Positions 27,817 to 36,296 of a stretch of 64,000 bases of DNA are shown in pieces (positions within the stretch are counted from its first letter, which is position 1; every line of letters starts with the position of its first letter). Under the pieces are notes generated by a model. The model was not told the origin of the DNA. It made no database searches and was given only the letters and a program-made list of their open reading frames with translations. This stretch comes from CAVUBL01 sp963837945. GTDB lineage: Bacteria > Acidobacteriota > Thermoanaerobaculia > Multivoradales > DATKCC01. The stretch spans positions 33,108-97,107 of the forward strand of contig CAWIQD010000022.1 in assembly GCA_963837945.1 (NCBI GenBank), written 5' to 3'. The position numbers and the translations under genes were made by a program.

Positions 27817-29319
27817 TCAGCCGCCGCCGCCGCCGGCGGTGTCGGCACCGATCACGAGCTGCTCCTCGCGGGGCGGCGTCGGGCTGTCCTGGACCAGGAA
27901 GACGTGGCACAGCTCGCAGTCCATCGAGATCGTGTGCTGGCCGTCGGCGGTCGAGAGCTCCTCGTCGTGGCAGCGCCAGCAGCCCGGCGACTGCTCGTGG
28001 CCGATGTCCAGGGGATGGGTCTCCCAGTTGGTCTTCATCTCCGGGAAGACGCTCTTGCCGTAGACGTCCGAGGCCACCTCGGCGCCGGTCTGGACGGCGC
28101 TCTGGCGTTCGCTCCACACCTTGGGGTACCCGGTGCGGTAGAAGCGGAGGACCGCCTCCTTGACCGCCTCCATGCCCGCCTCGTGGGTCGGGTACTCACC
28201 CTGGATCGCCTCGAGGGCCTGCTTCTTGTAGAACGGCAGCTCGACCAGCTCGGGCCGCGCCTCGAGCTCCTGGTCCAGCGACTTCGAGGGCTCCTCGAAC
28301 AGGTGGGTGGGGCGGTTGTGGCAGTCGATGCAGTCCATCACCCGAGCGCGGCGCTGGAGCTCGTCGGCCGGCGGCAGCTCGTCGCCCTCGCGGGTGTAGA
28401 CGCGCTGCTCGCCGTCGGGGGTCGTCAGCTCGACCCAGAGCATCTCCTCGCGCTTGTCGTCCTTCGAGACGTAGCGGATCTTGTTGTCCGAGTAGATGTG
28501 CCACCAGTGGATGCCGCCGTGCTGGCCGAGGTCGAGGCGGCCGCCGCCGGTCTTGAGGATCATGGCGTTGTAGCTCGGCGTGTTCGCCTCGTCGGTGGCG
28601 AAGCGGGCGAACACCTTGATCTTGTCGCCATGGTGCTTGGCCGGCCAGTGGCACTGCTCGCAGGTCTCGCGCGCCGGACGCAGGTTGTAGATCGGGGTCT
28701 CGATCGGCCGGTGGTAGCTGTCGAGGGCGGTCTTCCAGACCTGCCGGATGCCGTCGAGCTTCGAGCGCACGAACCAGGAGGCGCCGGGGCCGATGTGGCA
28801 CTGCACGCAGGCCACGCGGGAGTGGGGCGACTGCTGGTAGGCGGTGTACTCGGGCTGCATCAGATGGCAGGTCGTGCCGCAGAACTCGACCGTCTCCATG
28901 TGCTCGACCGCGAGGTACGAGCTGGCGCCGAAGATGACGCCGTTGACCCCGGTCAGCAACAGGATGACGCTCGCCACGCGCCGCAGCTGGGGGTCGTTGA
29001 AATCGAGGCGCGGATAGCGCACCCGCTCCTTGAGCGGTACGCCCTGGAGCACCAGGCGCCGGCGCCGGCGCAGCATGCCCACCGGGATGATCAGCAGGCC
29101 GAGCACGAAGAAGGCCGGCAGCACCATGTAGGCGAAGATGTTGGTGTAGGGGTTGCGGAAGCCCCCCGCCATCTCGCCGATGATGAAGATGATGATCGAG
29201 ATCGCCGAGACCGTGGTCAGGACGATGCCGATGATCGTCGTCGGGTTGTTGGCGTAGTTGAACAGTCTGCCGAACAGCTCGCGGTTCCAGCGTTCCTCGG
29301 CGGGTGCCTCAGCGCTCAT
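27817..29319 (-). CDS. NapC/NirT-type membrane quinol dehydrogenase cytochrome c, ImcH-like
   Basis: The 500-residue product starts with three membrane helices (about 28-50, 60-82, 115-135). A NapC/NirT domain follows with CGTTCH at 147-152, CVQCHIGPGASWFVRSKLDG and ARETCEQCHWP, then CIDCH, CWRCH and CELCH. That makes five CXXCH and one CX3CH site. NapC-family proteins take electrons from menaquinol to periplasmic carriers. Length and layout resemble ImcH of Geobacter, an inner-membrane cytochrome needed for high-potential extracellular acceptors. The start has GAGGAGG at a good distance. It ends in a Gly run. The gene is 36 bases downstream of the CbcL-like gene. Confidence 0.85.
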   Translation of the reverse strand: MSAEAPAEERWNRELFGRLFNYANNPTTIIGIVLTTVSAISIIIFIIGEMAGGFRNPYTNIFAYMVLPAFFVLGLLIIPVGMLRRRRRLVLQGVPLKERVRYPRLDFNDPQLRRVASVILLLTGVNGVIFGASSYLAVEHMETVEFCGTTCHLMQPEYTAYQQSPHSRVACVQCHIGPGASWFVRSKLDGIRQVWKTALDSYHRPIETPIYNLRPARETCEQCHWPAKHHGDKIKVFARFATDEANTPSYNAMILKTGGGRLDLGQHGGIHWWHIYSDNKIRYVSKDDKREEMLWVELTTPDGEQRVYTREGDELPPADELQRRARVMDCIDCHNRPTHLFEEPSKSLDQELEARPELVELPFYKKQALEAIQGEYPTHEAGMEAVKEAVLRFYRTGYPKVWSERQSAVQTGAEVASDVYGKSVFPEMKTNWETHPLDIGHEQSPGCWRCHDEELSTADGQHTISMDCELCHVFLVQDSPTPPREEQLVIGADTAGGGGG

Positions 29320-29355
29320 CGTGCCTCCTCGACGGGACGGGTGACGATACCTCGA

Positions 29356-31284
29356 CTACTGGAAGAACCCCCACAGGATCCCTACGACCAGGGTCAGGCC
29401 GATCGCGACCGCCGCGAAGCCCCAGAACCGCACCTTTCGGAGCAGCTCCGGCGACGGCGCCGGCACCAGCCTCGCCTCGAGCTCGCCGCGTTCGACCAGC
29501 CGCCGGTACTCCGCCGGGCGCTCCTCCTTGAACCGCTCGAGCGGGATGGCGCCGACGAAGATCACCGGGTCGAGGGGGAAGCTCTCGGGCCGCAGGTGAG
29601 TGTGGAAGAAGTGGAAGACGAAGATGAAGCCCACGGCGAGGAGGGCCTCGTCGCTGTGGACGATGAAGGCCGCGTTGAGCAGCCAGCCGGGAAGCACCCG
29701 GGCGAAGAAGCTGGGGAACCAGAGCATCAGCCCGGAGGCGCCGATGATCGCGACGCCCCAGAAGACCGCGAAGTAGTCGAACTTCTCCCAGTAGGTCCAG
29801 CGGTCGAAGCGCGGCCGCGGCCCGGCGTAGAGGAAGTACTTGAGGTTGCGCCAGAGATCGCTCGCGTCCTTCGGCCGCGGAACCATCGACTTCCATCCCC
29901 AGAGCAGGCCCGGCTCCTTGTTCACGATCCCGCGCTTGGCCACCATCAGGACGTGGACCAGGAAGTAGCCGAAGGTGAGGATCGCCGCCACCCGGTGGAG
30001 CAGCCGGGACATGGCGACGCCGCCCGGGTAGGCGACCAGGGCCTGGGCCCACGCGAGGTAGTGGAACTTGAGCGGCAGGCCGGTGGCGGCGAGGGTCAGG
30101 AAGGTGATGATGACGATCGCGTGGATCCGCCGCTGGCCGGGCGTGAAGCGGCGTACCCAGGGGCCCGCCTTCGAGCGCTCGGCCGCCAGCTCGCCGCGGG
30201 CCAGGGCGACCGCCGAGCGTTGCAGCCAGAGCAGGTCGTGGAGGCCGAAGAAGCTGAACGTCGAGATCAGGAGGAGGGTCATCGCCAGCCAGACCAGGTG
30301 CAGCGCCCGGTGGCTCTTCGGGCTCTCGGGGTCGGCGTGGGGATCGAAGGAGAGGAACTTCGCCGACACCGCGCCGTGGCACTGGCCGCAGGTGGCGGCG
30401 AGGTGGGCCGGGTTGATGCTCGAGGCGGGGTCGGAGGCCGGCAGGTTGTCGTGGGGCGTGTGGCAGTCCGAGCAGATGGCGGCGGTGACGAACCCCAGGT
30501 CGGTCACCTCGCCATGGAAGCTGTCCCGGTAGCTCTGGAAGCGCTCCTCGTGGCAGTGACCGCAGGTCTCCGGGGTCTTGAGCCGGGCCGCGCGCTCCCG
30601 GGGCCGCTCGATCCGGTGGGACGAGTGGCAGGTCATGCACACCGGGCCCTGGTCGCCGCCGGCTTGCCAGAGCTTGCCGTGGGCGCTTCCCCGCCACTCC
30701 GAGAGGATGGCGGAGTGGCAGTGGCCGCAGGTCTCCGGGATGTGGCGGTGGGAGACGCGCGCCTCGGGGTCGTCGATCGGCCGGATGTCGTGCGCGCCGT
30801 GGCAGTCGCTGCACGACGGCGCCGCGGCGACCAGGCCGGAGCGCAGGAGCGCCCGGCCATGGACGCTCTCGAGGTAGCCGTCGATGAGCCCGTCGTCGGT
30901 CTCGTGGCAGTCGCCGCAGGTCGCGACCTGCTTGACCGGCGACATGGCGGAGTCGAGGTCGTCGAGGGGCAGGATGGCGTGCCCGGCGCCGTGACAGTCC
31001 TGGCAGCCGACGACCCCGCCGTGGACGCTCGCGGCGAGAGTCGGCTCCACGTCGTGACACTGGGCGCAGATCGCGTTGCCGCTGATCCGCTTCTCGGGGT
31101 GGGGGTACTCCGAGATGTCCGAGTGGCAGTCCGAGCAGCCGAGGTCGGCGTGGACCGAGGCCGGCACCGGCCCCTCGTCGTGGCACTCGGCGCAGTCGAC
31201 CTGGGCGCGTGCCGGCGGAGCGGCGGGTGCCAGCAGGGCCAGAGCCGCGCCGAGCCAAAGACCGGATCTCCAGTTGGATCTCAC
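29356..31284 (-). CDS. Fused 11-heme cytochrome c / di-heme cytochrome b quinol dehydrogenase, CbcL-like
   Basis: The 642-residue protein has a signal peptide (cut near ARAQ) and eleven CXXCH sites in the first 320 residues: CAECH, CSDCH, CAQCH, CQDCH, CGDCH, CSDCH, CGHCH, CMTCH, CGHCH, CSDCH and CGQCH. A HydC/FdnI-type cytochrome b with about six helices and paired histidines follows (RRIHAIVIITF, RLLHRVAAIL, FLVHVLMVA, FHFFHTHLRP). CbcL of Geobacter has the same fusion with nine c hemes and is used for low-potential extracellular acceptors. GTG 31284 follows a GGAGGGG site. It heads the operon with the NapC-like, decaheme and barrel genes. Confidence 0.88.
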   Translation of the reverse strand: MRSNWRSGLWLGAALALLAPAAPPARAQVDCAECHDEGPVPASVHADLGCSDCHSDISEYPHPEKRISGNAICAQCHDVEPTLAASVHGGVVGCQDCHGAGHAILPLDDLDSAMSPVKQVATCGDCHETDDGLIDGYLESVHGRALLRSGLVAAAPSCSDCHGAHDIRPIDDPEARVSHRHIPETCGHCHSAILSEWRGSAHGKLWQAGGDQGPVCMTCHSSHRIERPRERAARLKTPETCGHCHEERFQSYRDSFHGEVTDLGFVTAAICSDCHTPHDNLPASDPASSINPAHLAATCGQCHGAVSAKFLSFDPHADPESPKSHRALHLVWLAMTLLLISTFSFFGLHDLLWLQRSAVALARGELAAERSKAGPWVRRFTPGQRRIHAIVIITFLTLAATGLPLKFHYLAWAQALVAYPGGVAMSRLLHRVAAILTFGYFLVHVLMVAKRGIVNKEPGLLWGWKSMVPRPKDASDLWRNLKYFLYAGPRPRFDRWTYWEKFDYFAVFWGVAIIGASGLMLWFPSFFARVLPGWLLNAAFIVHSDEALLAVGFIFVFHFFHTHLRPESFPLDPVIFVGAIPLERFKEERPAEYRRLVERGELEARLVPAPSPELLRKVRFWGFAAVAIGLTLVVGILWGFFQ

Positions 31285-31369
31285 CTCTCACCCCTCCCTT
31301 GGAGCGGGACGCGAGCTCCCCCCGGCGCGGGGCCGATCCGGGAGTCCCGATCCCGCCGCGTCATCCTAT

Positions 31370-31387
31370 CGATCGAACGTTCGATCG
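31370..31387. other. Perfect 18-bp palindrome, possible operator
   Basis: CGATCGAAC followed directly by GTTCGATCG. It lies between the 47-residue membrane peptide gene (stop at 31398) and the CbcL-like gene (start at 31284), about 86 bases before the latter. It could bind a dimeric regulator of the electron-transfer operon or be a small hairpin; nothing further supports either. Confidence 0.4.
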
Positions 31388-31397
31388 ACCGCCGGTT

Positions 31398-31541
31398 CTA
31401 CTTCTGCTGCACGAGGGTCGAGTGGGTGGGGCCCTGATCGCTGTGCGCCGCGACGGGCACCGCGAGGAGGGGCAGGGAAAACAGCAGGGCGAGCAGCGCG
31501 ATCGCCGCCAGGCCTACGATCAGCGAAGCAAGCTTCTTCAT
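31398..31541 (-). CDS. 47-residue membrane or exported peptide
   Basis: A short gene with ATG 31541 and AAAAGGA nine bases upstream. The product starts MKKLASLIVGLAAIALLALL, a strong single hydrophobic helix, and ends in a polar tail HSDQGPTHSTLVQQK. A cut near VAAHS would also make it a secreted 15-residue peptide. It precedes the CbcL-like gene in the same direction, so it could be the first gene of that operon and a small subunit or assembly factor. No family is recognised. A good ribosome site and typical signal make it likely real. Confidence 0.55.
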   Translation of the reverse strand: MKKLASLIVGLAAIALLALLFSLPLLAVPVAAHSDQGPTHSTLVQQK

Positions 31542-31757
31542 GATCTTGATTCCTTTTCGGGTCGCAATCGGGCGTCGCCGATCCTCCGTCGATCGCCCGC
31601 TCGGGCGGGGCGCCCTCCTCGGGCGGCCCCTTCGCCCGGCAGCATCGCACGGCACCGGAGGCCTGTAACCACCCGTGAGGCTTGAATTCGCCCACCCCGT
31701 AGGGTGGTGCCCGGGTGGCTCCGAGCCGGAACAATGGCCGCAGGAAAAGGAGGTTCC

Positions 31758-33527
31758 ATGGACGAGCCCCGCGCGCGGCTCGAAACGCAGGTGGAGGAGC
31801 TCGCCCGCTCCCTCCGAGCGGTCGAGGAGCGGCTCGCCCTGCTCGAGGCGCGCGGCGTGCCGGCGCCGGCCACGCCGGACGAGCGGCTGTGGCCTCAGCT
31901 CGCGCGCGCCGCCGGCGCCCGAGAGCGGGAGCGTCCGGTGGCGGAAGGGGGCGGATCGCTGGCTCTCTTCGGCCGCACCCTGATCGTCCTGGGCGGCGCC
32001 TTCCTCTTCCGCGCGCTCACCGAGAGCGGCGCCCTGCCGGCGGTCCTCGGGGTCGCCCTGGGCTTCCTCTACGCCCTGGTCTGGCTGGTCTTCGCCGACC
32101 GCGCCGCGGCGCGCGGCCGGAGCCTCTCGGCCGCCTTCCACGGCGCGGCCTTCGTGGTCATCGCGCCGCCGCTCGCCTGGGAAGCGGCGAGCCGTTTCCA
32201 CGTGCTCTCCGCTCCGAGCTCCGCCGCCGCCCTGGTGGCGGTGACCGCGCTCGCCCTGGGCCTCGCCTGGCGCCGCCGGCTCCAGGGGGTCGCCTGGCTG
32301 GCGAGCCTGGCCGCGATCCTCGCCGCCTGGGCCCTGATGGGAAGCGTCGAGCCGATCCTGCCGGCGGTCCTGGTGCTCGTCCTGGTGCGCACCGCCGACG
32401 ACTGGCTGGCCGCCCTCGCCGGCTGGTGGGCGCTGCCGTGGGTGACCGCCGGCCTGGCCGACCTGACGGTGGCCTTCGTCGTGATGCGCGCCCTGCTGGG
32501 CGAGGAGCCGGCCGGGTGGGGCGGCCTGGCGGTCGTCCTCGCGCTCTTCGTGCTGGGCACCGGGAGCGTGGCGGTCCGCGCCTTCGACCCCTCGTGGCGG
32601 GCGCGCCGCTTCGAGGTGGCGCAGGCCGCGATGGCGACCCTGATCGGGTACGGCGCCAGCCTGCGCCTGGTGCGCGACCTGCCGGAGGCGGGCCTCGGCC
32701 TGGGGGCCGGCAGCCTGGTGGCGGGCGCCGCCTGCCTCGCCATGGGGCTCGCTCTGCTCGGCGAGCGCCCGGCGCGTCGCCACGCCTTCTTCCTGTTCGG
32801 AGCCCTCGGCCTGGTCCTGGTGCTCGGCGGGACGGCCATCGTGCTCCCCGCTCCGGAGCGCTCGATCCTCTGGGTGGCGCTCGCCGTCGCCACCGCCTGG
32901 CTGGCGTCGCGCCGCGAGAGCGTGACCCTGGGTCTCCATGCCGGGATCTACCTGCTGGCGGCGGCCTACTCCTCGGGTCTCCTGGTGGCCGCCTCCTTCG
33001 CACTCTGGGCACCGGCCGGCAGCCCATGGCCGGCGATCGCGCCGGTCGCCTGGCTGGTGCTCGGCGCCGCGGTGCTGGTCGTCTCGTTCGAGCTCCCCGC
33101 CCGCTCGCCCTGGTGGGGTCCGGTGGCGAGCCTGCCCGGCCTCGTCATCCTGGCGGTGCTCGTCTGGCTCGCGGCGGGGGCCCTGCTCCGGGTCCTGATC
33201 CCGGCGCTGGTGGGCGCTCCGGGGGCCGGCGCCGCGCCGGCCCTGGTGGCCGGCGTGCGAACCGGGGTCTTCGCGGCCGCGGCGCTCCTGCTGGCCGTGG
33301 CGTCCCACGCCCGCCGCCTGCGCGCCGCCCGCTGGCTGGTCTTCGCGGCTCTGGCCGCCGGCGGCGTCAAGCTGGTGGTCGAGGACTTCCGGGTCGCCGG
33401 CGCGGCAGAGCTGTTCGTGGCGCTCGCCCTCTACGGTGGCGCGCTGATCGCCGCGCCGCGTCTCGCCCGCCGGCGGAGCCCGACCCCCGGCGGTTCTGCG
33501 ACAATGGTGGCGGAGGAGGAGCGATGA
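31758..33527 (+). CDS. Polytopic membrane protein, possible DUF2339 family
   Basis: A 589-residue product. The first 40 residues form a coiled coil (ARLETQVEELARSLRAVEER) and the rest consists of about 16 hydrophobic helices rich in Ala, Leu and Val, beginning LFGRTLIVLGGAFLFRALTE. A coiled-coil start before many helices is the pattern of DUF2339 membrane proteins, whose role is unknown. ATG 31758 has a near-perfect AAAAGGAGG site. The stop overlaps the start of the next small gene (ATGA). An inverted repeat CCACCC-GTA-GGGTGG lies about 50 bases upstream and may mark the promoter region. Confidence 0.7.
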   Translation: MDEPRARLETQVEELARSLRAVEERLALLEARGVPAPATPDERLWPQLARAAGARERERPVAEGGGSLALFGRTLIVLGGAFLFRALTESGALPAVLGVALGFLYALVWLVFADRAAARGRSLSAAFHGAAFVVIAPPLAWEAASRFHVLSAPSSAAALVAVTALALGLAWRRRLQGVAWLASLAAILAAWALMGSVEPILPAVLVLVLVRTADDWLAALAGWWALPWVTAGLADLTVAFVVMRALLGEEPAGWGGLAVVLALFVLGTGSVAVRAFDPSWRARRFEVAQAAMATLIGYGASLRLVRDLPEAGLGLGAGSLVAGAACLAMGLALLGERPARRHAFFLFGALGLVLVLGGTAIVLPAPERSILWVALAVATAWLASRRESVTLGLHAGIYLLAAAYSSGLLVAASFALWAPAGSPWPAIAPVAWLVLGAAVLVVSFELPARSPWWGPVASLPGLVILAVLVWLAAGALLRVLIPALVGAPGAGAAPALVAGVRTGVFAAAALLLAVASHARRLRAARWLVFAALAAGGVKLVVEDFRVAGAAELFVALALYGGALIAAPRLARRRSPTPGGSATMVAEEER

Positions 33528-33646
33528 GCAGAGAATCCCTGCCCCGGAAGCTCGAGCGCTGGTACTCGGAGAGCCCCCAGCGGATCTGGCTGCACCTGGC
33601 GTTCGTCGCCGCCGCGATGGTGTTCGTGCTGATCTTGGTGTTGTAG
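33524..33646 (+). CDS. 40-residue single-helix membrane protein
   Basis: The gene starts at ATG 33524, overlapping the stop of the large membrane protein gene by ATGA, with GGAGGAG just upstream. The product has a charged N-terminal half (RKLERWYSESPQRIW) and a C-terminal membrane helix (LHLAFVAAAMVFVLILVL). Translational coupling and the ribosome site support it as a real small protein, probably working with the membrane protein before it. Its last 15 codons plus the following 70 bases are duplicated 181 bases downstream. Confidence 0.6.
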   Translation: MSRESLPRKLERWYSESPQRIWLHLAFVAAAMVFVLILVL

Positions 33647-33894
33647 GGATCGGTGCTGGCCGTAGCGTCGGGCCGGCCGAGACAGAGCTCGGCCGCTTCA
33701 TGGGCTCGGTGCCGATCCCGGTGGGGTCTTGGTGGGTGGGCAGGATCTGGCTGCGTCTGGCTGCATCTGGCTGCATGGGGCGTTCGTCGCCGCGGCGAGG
33801 GTGTTCGTGTTGATGCTGGTGTTGTAGGGATCGGTGCTGGCCGTAGCGTCGGGCCGGCCGAGACAGAGCTCGGCCGCTTCATGGGCTCGGTGCG
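33601..33894 (+). repeat. Diverged direct duplication (about 113 bp, offset 181) containing two inverted palindrome copies
   Basis: Bases 33601-33713 recur at 33782-33894. The copied part begins at GTTCGTCGCC inside the 40-residue gene, passes its TAG stop and runs through TCGGTGCTGGCCGTAGCGTC to an inverted copy of the dispersed palindrome (33673-33699 and 33854-33880) and GGGCTCGGTG. The 3' half is identical in both; the coding half has diverged and no longer has a start. Between the copies is a GGCTGC-rich tandem patch (about 33743-33780). Confidence 0.85.
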
Positions 33895-33910
33895 CTTGGG
33901 CCCGCCGATC

Positions 33911-34135
33911 CCGGCAGAGGCCTGGTGGGCGCGGCAGTCTCGGAACGGGCCGGTGGGTTGGCGCGGCAATCCCGGAACGGGCCTGGTGGGTCGGCGCGGC
34001 AATCCCGGAACGGGCCTGGTGGGTCGGCGCGGCAATCTCGGAACGGGCCTGGTGGGTGGGCGTGGCAATCCTGGAATGGGCCTGGTGGGTGGGCCGCCAG
34101 TGCGGAATGGGCCTGGTGGGTGGGCGCGGCAATCC
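33911..34135 (+). repeat. 33-bp minisatellite, six to seven units
   Basis: Tandem units start at 33941, 33973, 34006, 34039, 34072 and 34103, with a degraded one before 33941. The unit begins CGGAACGGGCCTGGTGGGT and ends GGCGCGGCAATCC. Most units are 32-33 bases (one is 31). Being a multiple of three, the unit keeps frames open on both strands, which produces false Arg/Ala/Trp-rich reading frames. There are no spacers, so it is not a CRISPR. Confidence 0.85.
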
Positions 34136-34140
34136 CGGAT

Positions 34141-34166
34141 GAAGCGGCCGAGCTCTGCCTCGGCCG
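34141..34166 (+). repeat. Dispersed palindrome copy
   Basis: GAAGCGGCCGAGCTC continues to GCCTCGGCCG directly after the minisatellite. The remaining 230 bases up to the cytochrome gene stop at 34400 hold GC-rich sequence with two short GACCCCGGAGGG repeats and no gene that I can support. Confidence 0.8.
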
Positions 34167-34399
34167 TGCCACAGAGTCCGACCCCGGAGGGCCGGGGCTT
34201 CCCGCCCGGCGACGTACCCCTCCCCGGCAGCCGACCCCGGAGGGGTGGGGGCTCTCCCTGGGGGACGTCGAGGACCGCGCGCAACGGGACTTGGCGGAGT
34301 CCGAGCCGGTCGAGCGCGGTCCGAGCCGAGGCGCGGCTCCTCCGGCCCGCAGTTCTGGTAAGCCGCGCCGTTCCCCCGGGGAGAGCCCCCGGCCCGGCC

Positions 34400-36296
34400 T
34401 TACGAGCTCCCGAGCTGCCGGATCTTCAACGCCAGCCCCACCAGCACCAGCAGGATCAGCACCAGCGACACCGCCAGCCCGTGGCGGCGGAAGCCGAGCT
34501 GGTCGAGCGCGTCGTGCGCCTTCATCAGCGCCGTGCGCGCCTGCGCCACCCCCTCCTGGCGCTTCGCCTCGAACTCGCCGTCCTTGGCGTCCGAGAACGT
34601 GTGCACCAGGACCTCGAGCTGGATCTGAGAGTCGACCGCGTGGTCCACCGCGAGCGAGGCGTCCCCCACCTCCACCCCGCCGCGGCGGGCCGCGAGCAGG
34701 ATGCGCTCGGCGCGGGCGGTCAGGCCGGTGAGCTCGCGCATGCCGGCGAGGAACTCCTCGCTCGTCCGGTAGCCCACCGGGGCGTCCGCCAGCGCCGGCT
34801 CGCGCGAGTGGCAGTCGCTGCACCGGCGCACCTGGCCGCGGGCGGGCTTGCCGGTGGCCGGGTCCTCGTAGGTGAAGTAGGTCCGGCCGATCCGGAACTT
34901 CTCGAACAGGCGCTTGAACTCCGGGCGGAGCGTCTTGCCGACCACCTCGCCGCCTAAGTGGATGCCGCCGGCGGCCGCTTCCTGCTGCTGGGCCTCGCTC
35001 GGCGGCAGGTTGTGGAAGGGCAGCTCGAGCGCGCGGTCGACCATCCAGTCGAAGAGATCGTCGCCCTCGAGGTGCTGCCGCTTCGCCTGGGCGAGAAGGC
35101 CGTCGCGCGTCTGCTCGTAGTGCCGCCGCACCTTCTCCGGCTCCTCGGGAGCCGGTCCGCCGAGCGGGTTGGCCGCGCCGCGCCGCATCGGTCGTCCCCT
35201 CGCCGCCGGCCAGCGGGCCGGTGCCCTCGTGGCAGAAGGCGCAGGGGATCGGCGGCAGCGGCGCCAGCATGGCGACGGTCGGCCGGATCACCGCGTGGTT
35301 GCCGTGGCAGGTGATGCATTCGGAGAAGGCGTGGAACCCGCTGAGCTTCGCCTGGGGCTCGGGGGGCTCGTGGCAGGTCCCGCAGGCGTCCGGCCCGAGG
35401 CCCTCGATCAGGTCGTTGTGCTGCTGGAACCCGGCGTGCTTGGCGCTCTTGCGGAACAGGTCGGCCTCGCGCCCGTGACACTGGCCGCACACGAAGGCGA
35501 TCGAGTCGAGGCCCGGCGGCGAGGCGCCGTGGTTGCCGTGGCAGTCGTTGCACGTGGGGGCCGAGAGGTCCTCCTTCTCGAACATCGCCGCGGCGTGCAC
35601 GCTCCGGCTCCAGAGGGCGTACTGGTCGACCGGCAGCGGGCGGCCGTCGTCGGTGGTGTAGCCGGCCATGTACGCGGGGTCGCCGTGGCACCGCTTGCAG
35701 GTGAGCGCGACGTTGCGCGGGTAGACCGGCGAGTCGGGGTTGTCGGGCGCCAGGATGCCGTGGACGCCGTGGCAATCGATGCAGGTCGCGACCTTGGCGT
35801 CGCCGGTCGCGAGGAGGTGCCCGTGCCGGCTGGTGGCGTACTCGCGCTCCTGATCGACCCGCGCGTCGGGCTTGAAGCGGCGCATGTAGACCGGGTCGGA
35901 GTGGCAGCGGCCGCAAAACGCCGGTACCTGGGCCTTGTCGGGCACTCCGACGAACGGCCGCGGCGCGAATCCCGGATCCATGGCGGCGTCGAGATCGCCG
36001 CCCAGCGCCGGGTCCGGGTTGCCTCCGTGGCAATCGCTGCAGGTGAGCCCGGCCGCCGCGTGGACGCCGCCGGCGAAGCCGTCGACGATCCGGTGGACGG
36101 TGTCCCGGTCGAAGAAATCGGTGCCGCCGTGGCAGATCGTGCACGAGGTCCGGGGCAGCCCGGCCGCCGGCGACGGAGCCTCGGCCGGGGCCGCACTCGG
36201 AGCCGGCGCCGGAGCGGGCGCCTGGGCGCCGGCCCGGAGCGGACCGCAGAACGCGAGCGCGAGGACGGCCAGACGGATCATCGAGCGGCGACTCAT
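34400..36296 (-). CDS. Eleven-heme c-type cytochrome subunit of the bc complex (frameshifted)
   Basis: Starting at ATG 36296 (ATGA overlap with the cytochrome b gene) the product has a signal peptide (LAVLALAFCGPLRAGAQ), a Pro/Ala linker and ten CXXCH sites: CTICH, CSDCH, CGRCH, CIDCH, CKRCH, CNDCH, CGQCH, CGTCH, CITCH and CAFCH. The frame then shifts near 35170-35215. The second part (EKVRRHYEQTRDGLLAQAKR onward) has an eleventh site CSDCH and a C-terminal membrane helix (LAVSLVLILLVLVGLALKI). It would replace cytochrome c1 as the electron exit of the quinol-oxidising complex. One small indel explains the break. Confidence 0.82.

Noticed and set aside
27757..31437. A 1226-codon plus-strand open frame across the cytochrome genes
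   Set aside because: It mirrors three multiheme cytochrome frames on the other strand; its product has no domain-like pattern.
33911..34135. CRISPR array
   Set aside because: The 33-bp units are directly joined with no spacers and no cas genes are nearby; it is a minisatellite.
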